From: JALZUV01 sp964654855
Lineage (GTDB): Bacteria > Pseudomonadota > Alphaproteobacteria > Rickettsiales > JALZUV01
NCBI GenBank assembly: GCA_964654855.1
Contig: CAZZJS010000002.1
Location: 62,001 to 126,000, forward strand
Reading direction: 5' to 3'
Length of the DNA: 64,000 nucleotides
The notes beneath the pieces were generated by a model that was not told where the DNA came from, did no database searches, and worked only from the letters and a program-made list of their open reading frames with translations. This document shows positions 16,537-25,722 of the stretch, one piece after another (the first letter of the stretch is position 1; every line of letters starts with the position of its first letter). Both the position numbers and the translations under genes were made by a program.

Positions 16537-17265
16537 ATGTTTGAGCAAGGTATGCAATATCGCGAAACAACTGAATTTCCAGAGGGAGCTTCTATGGAGC
16601 ATGTGCTACAAGAAGAAATGATGTTCAGACGCCACCGCCGCTTGCGCGAGGCTGAAGAGCTGACCTATGAATTCACAACAGACCCCGCATTACTTCATCA
16701 ATATTATGTTTTGCGGAGCATACTACTTTATCGTGCCGTTGGTTCAGAAATCTCTACAGAAGCCGATAGTTACGATGAACGTAGCCATATTTTAGTAGCC
16801 CGCAAAGGAAACCAAGTGGTTGGCGGCGTAAGACTTATCATTCGCGACCCACGCAAAGGAGACAAACCCCTTTGGCTAGAACGCGGAGGATTCTCTTTAG
16901 CAGATCAACTACCGCAACTTGAACTTGACAAAACACCTTATTGCGACTTTTCGCGACTAGCTATTCTGGAAGAATTTCAACAAACAGGAGCCTCACTCCG
17001 CATGTATGAGGAACTCTATAAGCTCTCTTCATCTTACGGAGTAAAGTACCATTTCGCCACCGCCACTGCGCCAGCACTTCGTATTCAAAAGCGTATGCTG
17101 CAAAAAATGGGCCATCATATTTACATACTCCCTCAAGTTTCAGTACCTGAAAGAGACGGTGATTTTGGCAAGATGCGACTCATCTTAATGACTCCAAAAA
17201 CGGAAAAACCAGTCACCCCAGAGCTACTCAACACTCAAGAGGATGACACCAAAGAATTAGCATAA
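16537..17265 (+). CDS. GNAT-fold N-acyltransferase related to LuxI/OlsB/FeeM-type enzymes
   Basis: A 242-residue soluble protein whose central part looks like the acyltransferase superfamily that includes autoinducer synthases and ornithine acyltransferases. Visible features are LHQYYVLRSILLYRAVGSE, then SYDERSHILVARKGNQVVGGVRL (beta strands 2-3, with Asp/Glu after Tyr), and CDFSRLAILEEFQ, which resembles the ExSRxAV strand 5 of LuxI-like and exosortase-associated acyltransferases. Charged N- and C-terminal tails lie outside the fold. The usual LuxI signature is not complete, so the acyl donor and acceptor are unknown. It is transcribed from a region with CtrA and DnaA motifs, divergently from glmS, and precedes the TonB receptor cluster by 148 bases. 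Confidence 0.55.
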   Translation: MFEQGMQYRETTEFPEGASMEHVLQEEMMFRRHRRLREAEELTYEFTTDPALLHQYYVLRSILLYRAVGSEISTEADSYDERSHILVARKGNQVVGGVRLIIRDPRKGDKPLWLERGGFSLADQLPQLELDKTPYCDFSRLAILEEFQQTGASLRMYEELYKLSSSYGVKYHFATATAPALRIQKRMLQKMGHHIYILPQVSVPERDGDFGKMRLILMTPKTEKPVTPELLNTQEDDTKELA

Positions 17266-17413
17266 CCACCTCTAAACACGCGTCTTTCTTGCAACGCTGC
17301 GCGTGCTTGTGGCGAGATTAGACAGCAAACCTCTCTTTTAGAATGCTCTTAACCAGGAGTTAGGAGTAGATTTTACCTATATATTTCTTTGGATCTATGG
17401 GAGGCTTAGTCTA

Positions 17414-19411
17414 ATGAACAAACTTAAATTTGCGACTTATGGCATATCATTACTGCCGTTTTTCTGCTCTTCTTTTGCTTCAGCGAACGGAACGGATGAT
17501 TATTTTGCTTTATCATTAGAGGAACTTTCAAATATTGAAGTGACCTCTGTCTCTAAACGTAGCGAAAAGGCGTCTGAAGTAGCCGCCGCTATTCACGTTA
17601 TTACTCAGGATGATATTAAGCGCTCCGGCGCGACCTCTATCCCAGAAGCCCTGCGCCTTGCACCCGGTGTAAATGTCGCACGTGCAGGAACAGGCCAATG
17701 GGCTATTTCTATTCGTGGCTTTAATGCACAGTTTTCAAATAAATTACTCGTTCTTATCGATGGGCGTTCTGTTTACACCCCACTCTTCTCTGGTGTATTT
17801 TGGGATGTGCAAGATACTCTACTTGAAGATGTCGATCGCATCGAGGTTGTGCGCGGGCCAGGTGGAACGATCTGGGGTGCCAATGCAGTTAATGGTGTGA
17901 TTAACATCATCACAAAAAACTCTAAAGACACACAAGGCACTTTGGCAACTTATCAGCACGGCTTGCAAGAGCAAAAATCAGCTGTCCGTTATGGCGGTAA
18001 AATTGATGATAATACGCATTATCGTGCATTTGCTCAGCAAAGGCATTTACAAGATTTCAAATTAGCAGACAAGTCTGGATCTAATGACACATTTGATCAA
18101 TGGCGTGCAGGTATGCGTGTTGATATGGAAGAACTTAGCCATGGGAAGCTCTCTATTTCCTCCGAAATTTATAGCGGCACCGAAGAACAAGACCTCTTCC
18201 TTCCAGCCTTAGGCGGAACTTTCAATTCATTTGTGGGAGATAAGTTCGATGTTGCAGGTGGTCACATTCTTGCTAACTGGGACTACGAAACGAACGGGAA
18301 TAACTATACTGTTCAGACCTATTACGACCTAGCATCACGCAATACACATGTATTTGAAAATGATACGCATACGTTTGATATTGATTTCAACCATTCATTT
18401 GAACTTGCAGCAGGCCATGATTTCATTTGGGGATTAGGCTATCGCCTTATCGGCACCATGATTGATGGCACAGATATCATTTCTTACACCCCTGAGAATC
18501 GAACTGATAATCTATTTTCCGCGTTTATTCAGGATAAAATTTCTCTCTATAAAGATAAGGCCTTTCTAACGCTTGGAAGCAAATTTGAGCATAATGATTA
18601 TAGTGGTTTCGAGTGGCAGCCTTCAGCACAGCTCAGTTGGCTAATAGACGATAAGCAAACTCTTTGGGGTTCTGTCAGTCGTGCTGTGCGGACGCCAACA
18701 CGCCCTAACAATCTAACCATTGCATTTGCTGGCTTACCTTCATCTTTATCTCCTACGGGAAGCCTACTGGTTACACAATTTGGTAACGAACAAACAGACT
18801 CCGAAGAACTCATTGCTTATGAAGTAGGTTATCGCGCTCAGCCTTTCGAAGATTTTAGCTTCGATATATCAGCCTTCTATAATGACTACCCCACCTTGGT
18901 GAGTGATACTCAAGGTGCGCCATTTATTGCCAATAATGCAACCTTTGGCACCCATGCTGTTCTCCCTTTTATTGTGGGTAATGATAGCTCTGCCGAAACA
19001 TTTGGCGTCGAGATTTCAGCCGATTGGAAAGCAACACCGCATTGGTTACTTTCTGCAAGCTATTCGGCACTTGAGATGGATGTCATTGGCGGCAGTACCT
19101 TCGTATCTGGCGAAGGGCTATCTCCTAACCATCAAGTGAACCTGGAATCACACTATACGCCCAATGAAAATTGGGAATTTGACACACTCCTCTTTTATGT
19201 TGATGAGTTGAACCCAACAGCTACTACAGTGATTGATAATTACTGGAGGCTTGATACACGCTTGGCGTACAATTTTGACAACGGTGTAAGCGTAAGCTTA
19301 GTTGGACAAAATCTATTAGACGACCAAAAACCAGAGTTTTCATCTTTTGTTTACAATCGTCAGATAGAAGTACCTAGAACCGTCTACGGGAAAGTGAATT
19401 GGAAGTTTTAA
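17414..19411 (+). CDS. TonB-dependent outer-membrane receptor
   Basis: A 665-residue outer-membrane receptor. A signal peptide (residues 1 to about 25, ending SFASA) is followed by SLEELSNIEVTSVSKRSEKASE, a linker typical of the receptor subfamily that is encoded beside YfiR and sensor proteins, then a plug domain (VITQDDIKRSG, SIPEALRLAPGVNV, VLIDGRSVYTP, RIEVVRGPGGTIWGANAVNGVINI) and a 22-strand barrel ending in aromatic WKF. GGGAGG-like Shine-Dalgarno (GGGAGG) lies nine bases before ATG. No TonB, ExbB or siderophore gene is nearby, so the ligand is unknown. It is followed directly by yfiR and a histidine kinase, which implies signalling as well as or instead of uptake. Confidence 0.93.
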   Translation: MNKLKFATYGISLLPFFCSSFASANGTDDYFALSLEELSNIEVTSVSKRSEKASEVAAAIHVITQDDIKRSGATSIPEALRLAPGVNVARAGTGQWAISIRGFNAQFSNKLLVLIDGRSVYTPLFSGVFWDVQDTLLEDVDRIEVVRGPGGTIWGANAVNGVINIITKNSKDTQGTLATYQHGLQEQKSAVRYGGKIDDNTHYRAFAQQRHLQDFKLADKSGSNDTFDQWRAGMRVDMEELSHGKLSISSEIYSGTEEQDLFLPALGGTFNSFVGDKFDVAGGHILANWDYETNGNNYTVQTYYDLASRNTHVFENDTHTFDIDFNHSFELAAGHDFIWGLGYRLIGTMIDGTDIISYTPENRTDNLFSAFIQDKISLYKDKAFLTLGSKFEHNDYSGFEWQPSAQLSWLIDDKQTLWGSVSRAVRTPTRPNNLTIAFAGLPSSLSPTGSLLVTQFGNEQTDSEELIAYEVGYRAQPFEDFSFDISAFYNDYPTLVSDTQGAPFIANNATFGTHAVLPFIVGNDSSAETFGVEISADWKATPHWLLSASYSALEMDVIGGSTFVSGEGLSPNHQVNLESHYTPNENWEFDTLLFYVDELNPTATTVIDNYWRLDTRLAYNFDNGVSVSLVGQNLLDDQKPEFSSFVYNRQIEVPRTVYGKVNWKF

Positions 19412-19413
19412 AA

Positions 19414-19917
19414 GTGCGAAACAACACATTGAGATATTTAAGCGGAAGCTGCGCATTAATTGCGTGGCTTTTTGCTTCTTACGCTGCACATGCAGCCCCA
19501 AGCAAAGAGTATCTCGTCAAAGCAGCGTTTATCTATAACTTCACGAAGTTTGTTAGCTGGAGCAATAACCCCCAAACTATTAATATATGTATGAATGGAA
19601 CCAACCATTTTGGCGGTGCGCTCAAAAAGATTGAGAAACGATCAAACACCAAAAAAACCTATAAAGTTTATAATAGCGCGGCAGCGAAGAATGACTGTCA
19701 TCTAAGCATTTATAGTTCCACCCCATCGAAAATCGAGACAAAGACAAACCTACTCACCATTGGCGATAGTGATAGCTTCACAGATAATGGAGGGATTATT
19801 TCCTTCATTACCAAAGGCAGCAAGGTCAAATTTATTATCAACCTTAAAGTTGCTAAGGCTGCAGGTCTTAAAATGAACCCCCAACTCCTTGAGATTGCGG
19901 ATAAGGTAATTCGATAG
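19414..19917 (+). CDS. YfiR family periplasmic protein (DUF4154)
   Basis: The start is taken as GTG at 19414, three bases after the receptor stop, because GGAAG lies eight bases before it; a TTG at 19399 inside the receptor gene is less likely. The 167-residue product has a signal peptide ending near AAHAAPS, then the YfiR opening KEYLVKAAFIYNFTKFVSW, which is highly characteristic, and the closing segment INLKVAKAAGLKMNPQLLEIA. YfiR of Pseudomonas is a periplasmic inhibitor that holds a CHASE8-type inner-membrane sensor inactive. Two Cys residues (ICMNG and NDCHLSI) could form the disulfide used for redox sensing in YfiR. The sensor encoded next door carries the matching type of periplasmic domain. 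Confidence 0.9.
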   Translation: MRNNTLRYLSGSCALIAWLFASYAAHAAPSKEYLVKAAFIYNFTKFVSWSNNPQTINICMNGTNHFGGALKKIEKRSNTKKTYKVYNSAAAKNDCHLSIYSSTPSKIETKTNLLTIGDSDSFTDNGGIISFITKGSKVKFIINLKVAKAAGLKMNPQLLEIADKVIR

Positions 19918-19919
19918 CC

Positions 19920-21473
19920 ATGAGTGCAGTCTTAAATCACATTTCGATTAAGCGCCGCATGACCATTGCGCTTTTATTTATCTCACTTGTTACCATCATT
20001 GTTACGACTGTCACCATGTCGATCATCGGTATCGTCAATCTAGAGCAAAACTTCCAAGAAGAATTAGATAACTCGACTCGCATCGTTGGTGATCGCAACA
20101 AAGCAGCCGTAGACTTTGGCGATCAAGCGGATGCGAATAAAAACTTACAAGTACTCGCTTCACAAGCTCCAGTTCAACGTGCTTGTCTTTACGATGTTGA
20201 GAAATCCCTCTTCGCTATGTACCTACCCAATGATCCGAAAAGCTCTTGTGCCGGCAGTATGGATGATCTCATCGCCAATGAAGATTTTTTCCAGAGTACT
20301 TACACCATCTCTGCCTATGGCGATATAGCAGGTCACTTATTCGTTGAGGCGGATCGTAGTAAGATTGAAGACTTCCTTGCCCGCCAGATTAAGTGGCTTG
20401 CGGTTTCAGTGGCAATAGCCCTAATCATCGCTTACGTCCTCGCGATGATTCTCCAACGTATGCTTTCAAAGCCAGTAGTTGAGCTTGCGAGTATCGCCAA
20501 ACAAATTTCTTTTAAGCGCGATTACAGTATGCGCGCTCCGGCACTACGTAATGCCTCGCCCGATAATGAAATTGCCAATCTCTACACAGCATTTAACACG
20601 ATGCTGGACGAAATTGACATGCGTGAACAACAATTACTCGCCAAGAACACAGAGCTCTTTAATGCAAAAGAAGCAGCTGAAAATGCCAACCGCGCCAAGT
20701 CCAATTTTTTGGCCAATGTCAGTCACGAATTACGTACCCCCCTTAACGCGATTATTGGCTTTTCCTCTATTATCACCAACCAGCTATTTGGCGATTTAGG
20801 TAGCGATAAATATAAAGAATATGCAACTGACATTAATGAATCCGGGATTCACCTTCTAGATATTATTAACGATATTCTTGACCTTTCAAAAGCAGAGGCT
20901 GGAAAATTAAAATTAAGCTTTGAAGAAGTTGATCTTTCACGTGCTATTGCAAAATGTATTACCCTTATCAAAGAACGTGCTTCAGAAGAAAATGTTAAAA
21001 TTCACAACCATGTTCCAAAAGAAACACCTATCCTAATTGCCGATCGCGTAAGGCTCATTCAAATTATTTTAAACATCCTTTCCAATGCAGTGAAGTTCAC
21101 CGATGCGGGAGGGGAAGTTAACATCACGCTCGAAACTTCCATGATGGTAGGTGAAACGACGGATTTCTTCATTCATATTCAAGATGATGGTATTGGTATG
21201 TCGGAAGATGAAATAGAAACAGCCTTTGAAAGTTTTGGTCAAATTGATAGTGGCCTAAACCGCATGTACGAAGGAACAGGGCTCGGCCTACCTCTTACCA
21301 AAAAACTGATGGACCTACATGAAGGAAAGATCTCTATCTCCAGTAACAAAGGAAAAGGCACCAAAGTAACGCTGCATTTTCTCGCCAACCCCGTTTACAT
21401 TAAGCAATTAGGGCAAGAAAACGGCCAAAACGACAAAACAAACTCGACGGAAGAAGGAGAATATTATGGATAA
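19920..21473 (+). CDS. Sensor histidine kinase with CHASE8-like periplasmic domain
   Basis: A 517-residue membrane kinase. Transmembrane helices lie at about 14-38 and 157-178 and enclose a periplasmic domain of about 115 residues that resembles CHASE8, the sensory domain of YfiN-type proteins. A HAMP linker (about 178-235) leads into HisKA with the phospho-acceptor His269 in NVSHELRTPLNAIIGFSS, then HATPase_c with N box NILSNAVKFT, G1 DDGIGM and G2 GTGLGL. There is no receiver domain and no response regulator gene beside it, so its partner is elsewhere. It begins two bases after yfiR and overlaps the MarR-type gene by eight bases; all three are surely one operon. Confidence 0.93.
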   Translation: MSAVLNHISIKRRMTIALLFISLVTIIVTTVTMSIIGIVNLEQNFQEELDNSTRIVGDRNKAAVDFGDQADANKNLQVLASQAPVQRACLYDVEKSLFAMYLPNDPKSSCAGSMDDLIANEDFFQSTYTISAYGDIAGHLFVEADRSKIEDFLARQIKWLAVSVAIALIIAYVLAMILQRMLSKPVVELASIAKQISFKRDYSMRAPALRNASPDNEIANLYTAFNTMLDEIDMREQQLLAKNTELFNAKEAAENANRAKSNFLANVSHELRTPLNAIIGFSSIITNQLFGDLGSDKYKEYATDINESGIHLLDIINDILDLSKAEAGKLKLSFEEVDLSRAIAKCITLIKERASEENVKIHNHVPKETPILIADRVRLIQIILNILSNAVKFTDAGGEVNITLETSMMVGETTDFFIHIQDDGIGMSEDEIETAFESFGQIDSGLNRMYEGTGLGLPLTKKLMDLHEGKISISSNKGKGTKVTLHFLANPVYIKQLGQENGQNDKTNSTEEGEYYG

Positions 21474-21936
21474 TCTTAAGGCCACTTATCAAGAGTCTAT
21501 CTTATTGATTGAGCGCTTACACCGTCAATTTCTAGATGTGATCAAGAACCATCTTGAGACCCTTAAGATTGACGATATCAACAACGTTCAAACACTCATT
21601 CTCTACAATATTGGTGAAGATCAACTTACCATTGGCGAGCTCACTCATCGTGGCTACTATCTTGGCTCTAACGTCTCTTATAACGTTAAAAAGCTTGTTG
21701 AATCGGGCTATTTAGTGCAAGAAAAATCCGTGCATGACAAGCGCTCCAGCAAGGTTCGCCTTTCGGATAAGGGCCTAGAACTATGCAAGAAAGTCGAAGT
21801 GTTTTACGATAAGACGAGTGTCAGTTTTGTAAACCGTCGCGTCAATGAAGCGAAGCTAAAAGAAACAAACGAAACTCTCATTCAACTGGAAAGCTTCTGG
21901 GCAAACTGCATTATGGAAATGAAGCGCGTATTTTAA
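21466..21936 (+). CDS. ldtR: LdtR-like MarR family winged-helix regulator
   Basis: A 156-residue MarR-fold protein. The run NNVQTLILYNIGEDQLTIGEL followed by GYYLGSNVSYNVKKLVESGYL (recognition helix) and DKRSSKVRLSDKG (wing) closely matches what I recall of the alphaproteobacterial LdtR group; in Liberibacter LdtR activates an L,D-transpeptidase gene and affects osmotic tolerance. Whether this gene has that target cannot be told here. It overlaps the kinase gene by eight bases with its own Shine-Dalgarno (AGAAGGAGA just before the ATG), so its level is tied to that of the sensor. A genome-wide role is plausible because LdtR-type genes are normally core genes, not local regulators. Confidence 0.7.
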   Translation: MDNLKATYQESILLIERLHRQFLDVIKNHLETLKIDDINNVQTLILYNIGEDQLTIGELTHRGYYLGSNVSYNVKKLVESGYLVQEKSVHDKRSSKVRLSDKGLELCKKVEVFYDKTSVSFVNRRVNEAKLKETNETLIQLESFWANCIMEMKRVF

Positions 21937-22035
21937 GCCCTCACAAAGCACAACTAGAACTAAAATAAGGGGAGCATTGACAAATAGCACTCAAATGCTG
22001 ATGATAGATCAGCTAAAAAACAGGGAGCTATCTAA

Positions 22036-23082
22036 ATGAACTTCTTTACGAAGACCGTTCTTTTCACCGCGTGCGCTTTATTTATCAGCAGTATTTCAGG
22101 TCAGGCTGAGGCTGCACGTAAGTTTATCACTATTGGTACTGCCGGAGTAACCGGTGTTTACTTCCCCGCTGGAGGCGCCATTTGCCGCCTAGTAAATATC
22201 AAACGTAAAGAACATGGCATTAAATGCTCCGTTGAATCAACCGGCGGCTCTATTTATAACCTCAATGCTATCCGCCAAGGTGAATTAGACTTGGGTGTTG
22301 CACAATCTGATTGGCAGTATCACGCCTATAACGGCACAGGTAATTTTGAGCCACAAGGCAAATTCGAAAAACTTCGTTCCGTCTTTGCCATGCATGGCGA
22401 ACCTTTCACAGTAATTGCCCGTGCGGATGCAAAAATCAATAGTTTCACTGACTTGCAAGATAAGCGTGTTAATATTGGAAACCCTGGCTCTGGTATGCGT
22501 GCAACCATGGAAGAAGTGATGAATGCCTTTGGTTGGACACGCGATAGTTTCGCGCTTGTATCTGAGCTAAAAGCTGCAGAACAAGGCCAAGCACTTTGTG
22601 ATAATAAAGTGGATGCGATTGTGTATGCAGCAGGTCATCCAAATGGTGCTATTCAGGAAGTGACTTCTACTTGCGAAACAAAAATGATCCATGTGACTGG
22701 CGCTCCGATCGAGAAGCTTGTGAACGAAAATCCTTTCTATAGCTATGCTGAAATTCCAGGTGGCATGTATAAAAGTAACGATGAAGTGACTAAAACATTT
22801 GGTGTAAAAGCAACCTTCGTTTCTTCCAGTGATGTTGATTCAGAGTTAATTTACGAGACGGTAAAAGCAGTATTTGAACGCTTTGATGATTTCAAAACAT
22901 TGCATCCCGTTTTCTCCACTCTGTCTCCAGAGAAGATGCTATTTGATGGTAACACGGCACCGCTACATGATGGGGCTCAACGTTACTTTAAAGAAGCTGG
23001 CTTGTTGAAAAAGGCAGAAAAGCTAAACGTCATTGCTATTGACCCACCAGCTAAAGCTCCTGCCAAAACAGCTACAAACTAA
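22036..23082 (+). CDS. TAXI-family TRAP transporter solute-binding protein
   Basis: A 348-residue periplasmic binding protein with a signal peptide (about residues 1-27, ending QAEA). The family start of the mature part is FITIGTAGVTGVYFPAGGAICRLVN, and STGGSIYNLNAIRQGELDLGVAQSDWQYHAYNG is characteristic of the TAXI (TRAP-associated extracytoplasmic immunogenic) class. INIGNPGSG-type anion-binding loop appears as VNIGNPGSGMRATMEE. It precedes a fused TRAP permease by 40 bases with the same orientation, so the two make a complete importer. TAXI systems are thought to bind carboxylates such as glutamate or 2-oxoglutarate, but the ligand here is unknown. The tail is rich in Pro, Ala and Lys. Confidence 0.94.
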   Translation: MNFFTKTVLFTACALFISSISGQAEAARKFITIGTAGVTGVYFPAGGAICRLVNIKRKEHGIKCSVESTGGSIYNLNAIRQGELDLGVAQSDWQYHAYNGTGNFEPQGKFEKLRSVFAMHGEPFTVIARADAKINSFTDLQDKRVNIGNPGSGMRATMEEVMNAFGWTRDSFALVSELKAAEQGQALCDNKVDAIVYAAGHPNGAIQEVTSTCETKMIHVTGAPIEKLVNENPFYSYAEIPGGMYKSNDEVTKTFGVKATFVSSSDVDSELIYETVKAVFERFDDFKTLHPVFSTLSPEKMLFDGNTAPLHDGAQRYFKEAGLLKKAEKLNVIAIDPPAKAPAKTATN

Positions 23083-23122
23083 CATTACACTCAATTATTT
23101 GAATTAGACCTTAGGTATTTTC

Positions 23123-25699
23123 ATGAGTCAATCAGACGCATCAGCCGAACTATTGTTGGAACAAGATGGTGGCGCACGCGACCCTAAAGGGTTGGCCGCA
23201 TGGTTACTATTATGGGTTGCTGTTGCTTGGTCACTCTTCCAACTTTGGGTGGCATCCCCTCTCGTATATGAGCCATTCTTTTATAAGACTCTCGGTATTC
23301 CTGTTTTAAACAGTAATCAATATCGCTCATGGCATTTAGGATTTGCGCTATTACTCGCCTTCCTCGCCTATCCTGCAACCAAACGTTCGCCACGCCATTA
23401 CGTGCCCGCGCTAGATTGGGTTTTTGCAATTTTAGGTACATGTGCTGCCATGTATCTCTTTGTCTTCTACCAAGATCTCGCTAACCGCTCTGGCTTACCG
23501 AATAAGGCAGACCTTATTAGCGCTTGTGTGGGTGGCGTCCTTCTATTGGAAGCGACGCGTCGTGCCCTCGGTTGGCCATTGGTGATTCTGGCAGGTGTAT
23601 TCCTTACTTACATTTTCGCTGGCCCTTACATGCCGGAACTTATCTCGCATAAAGGCCAAAGCTTCAGCAAAGTTGCCTCGCATATGTGGCTAACAACCGA
23701 AGGAGTGTTTGGTATCGCGCTTGGTGTATCTGCAGATTTTGTGTTCCTCTTCGTGCTATTCGGTGCCTTGCTAGATAAAGCCGGTGCCGGAAATTATTTT
23801 ATTAAATCTGCCTTCGCACTACTTGGGCATTTACGCGGCGGCCCAGCCAAAGCAGCAGTTCTCGCTTCTGGTTTTACGGGACTCATCTCTGGTTCTTCTA
23901 TCGCCAATGTAGTCACCACGGGTACTTTCACCATTCCATTGATGAAACGTGTCGGCTTTAGTTCTGAAAAAGCCGGTGCTGTGGAAGTCGCTGGTTCCGT
24001 CAATGGCCAGATCATGCCACCTGTCATGGGCGCAGCCGCCTTCCTCATGATCGAATATGTGAACATTCCTTATGTAGAGGTGATTCGCCATGCCTTTATC
24101 CCGGCAATTATTTCTTACATTGCACTACTCTATATTGTGCATTTAGAAGCATTAAAATCAGGGATTCCACCGCTACCACGTTTACATAACCCAACGATGA
24201 AAGAGCGTATGATCGGCTGGGGAATTACCATTTCCTCTCTCGTGATTTTATGTGGAGTAATTTATTACGCATTGAACTTCATTAAAGAGATGTTGGGCGA
24301 AAATGCTATTTGGGCTATCGCCGCGATGATATTCGGTTCTTACGCGTTCCTGCTCAAGCTCACCACTTCTTATCCTGAACTTGAGCTGGATGATCCCGAT
24401 AATCCAAAAGTAGAACTCCCAGACATGAAGCCAACTCTCATGAGTGGTTTGCATTTTCTACTGCCGCTTGTCGTGCTGATTTGGAGCTTGATGATTGAAC
24501 GTCTCTCTCCCGGCCTATCGGCTTTCTATGCGAGCGTCATGATGGTGTTTATCCTTCTCACTCAACGTCCACTCATTGCCTTCTTCCGTAAAACTGAGAA
24601 TTACAGCACTGCTGTTAAAGAGGGCTTTATTGACTTGCGTGACGGGTTAGAAATGGGTGCACGTAACATGGTGGGTATCGCCATTGCGACAGCGGCTGCC
24701 GGTATCATCGTAGGTGCCGTAACGCTTACGGGTGTAGCTAACATCATGCCGCAAATTGTCGATTCATTGGCGGGTGATTCCCTCATTATGGTTCTCGTAC
24801 TAACGGCCATTATCTGTTTGATCCTCGGTATGGGATTACCCACCACCGCGAACTATATTGTAGTTTCAAGCATTATGGTCGGAGTGATTCAAACGCTTGG
24901 TGCCAAGCATGGTTTGGTCGTACCGCTTATTGGTATTCACCTGTTCGTATTCTATTTCGGCATTATGGCGGATGTAACGCCGCCAGTAGGTTTGGCGAGT
25001 TTCGCTGCGGCGGCTGTTTCCAAGGGTGACCCTATCAAGACCGGTTTGCAGGCATTTTGGTATTCGATTCGTACGGCGATCTTACCGTTCATTTTCCTAT
25101 TCAATACGGATATTCTTCTTATTGGTGTCGATACAATCGCGCATGGACTATGGGTGTTCTTCTATGCGACCATTGCGATCCTACTGCTCACCGCAGTATT
25201 ACAAGGATACTTTATCGTGCGTAGCAAGCTATGGGAATCACTAGCGCTCTTACTTGTGTCCATCACACTGTTCCGTCCAGGCATGTGGGTTGATATGCTC
25301 TACCCACCTTATAGCTACATTGAACCAACAACAATTGAACAAGCGGTTACTGACCTACCAGCTGATGCTGAACTTCGTGTAAAAATCAAAGGCGAAGATG
25401 CTATTGGTCAGCCGGTAGAACATTTTGTGATGCTTCCAATGGGTGCAAAAGCTGCTACAGGTGAAGAACGCTTAGCACAGCAAGGACTTACACTACATTA
25501 TGAGGATAATGCTGCAATTGTGGATAGCACCGCCTTTATGGGCCCTGCAGAAAAAGCTGGCCTCTTCATGGACAATCAATTGTTAGAAGTAGGAGTGCCA
25601 CAATCGCAGCCACGACGCGAATGGCCATATATTCCGGCCTTCTTATTATTGGCGATTATCTCATGGATTCAGCTAAATCGTAGTAAGAAGCACGCTTAG
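23123..25699 (+). CDS. TRAP transporter permease, 4TM/12TM fused (DctQM-like) with C-terminal DUF3394-like domain
   Basis: An 858-residue inner-membrane transporter in which small (DctQ) and large (DctM) subunits are one chain, as usual with TAXI binding proteins. About 18 hydrophobic segments are visible. The DctM core shows SGLISGSSIANVVTTGTFTIPLMKR-type order, VAGSVNGQIMPPVMGAAAF, and GMGLPTTANYIVVSSIM, the signature loops of the family. After the last core helices, residues from about 715 form a soluble segment containing FMGPAEKAGLFMDNQLLEV, which looks like a PDZ-type loop in the DUF3394 region, and a last helix near the C-terminus. It uses a sodium or proton gradient. It is the end of the plus-strand block. 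Confidence 0.93.
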   Translation: MSQSDASAELLLEQDGGARDPKGLAAWLLLWVAVAWSLFQLWVASPLVYEPFFYKTLGIPVLNSNQYRSWHLGFALLLAFLAYPATKRSPRHYVPALDWVFAILGTCAAMYLFVFYQDLANRSGLPNKADLISACVGGVLLLEATRRALGWPLVILAGVFLTYIFAGPYMPELISHKGQSFSKVASHMWLTTEGVFGIALGVSADFVFLFVLFGALLDKAGAGNYFIKSAFALLGHLRGGPAKAAVLASGFTGLISGSSIANVVTTGTFTIPLMKRVGFSSEKAGAVEVAGSVNGQIMPPVMGAAAFLMIEYVNIPYVEVIRHAFIPAIISYIALLYIVHLEALKSGIPPLPRLHNPTMKERMIGWGITISSLVILCGVIYYALNFIKEMLGENAIWAIAAMIFGSYAFLLKLTTSYPELELDDPDNPKVELPDMKPTLMSGLHFLLPLVVLIWSLMIERLSPGLSAFYASVMMVFILLTQRPLIAFFRKTENYSTAVKEGFIDLRDGLEMGARNMVGIAIATAAAGIIVGAVTLTGVANIMPQIVDSLAGDSLIMVLVLTAIICLILGMGLPTTANYIVVSSIMVGVIQTLGAKHGLVVPLIGIHLFVFYFGIMADVTPPVGLASFAAAAVSKGDPIKTGLQAFWYSIRTAILPFIFLFNTDILLIGVDTIAHGLWVFFYATIAILLLTAVLQGYFIVRSKLWESLALLLVSITLFRPGMWVDMLYPPYSYIEPTTIEQAVTDLPADAELRVKIKGEDAIGQPVEHFVMLPMGAKAATGEERLAQQGLTLHYEDNAAIVDSTAFMGPAEKAGLFMDNQLLEVGVPQSQPRREWPYIPAFLLLAIISWIQLNRSKKHA

Positions 25700-25722
25700 C
25701 TTTTTAAATTGATTTGTATAAA

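Noticed and set aside
17277..17305. Terminator after the acyltransferase gene
   Set aside because: CACGCG/CGCGTG can pair over a 17-base loop but no T tract follows, so a terminator call is not supported.
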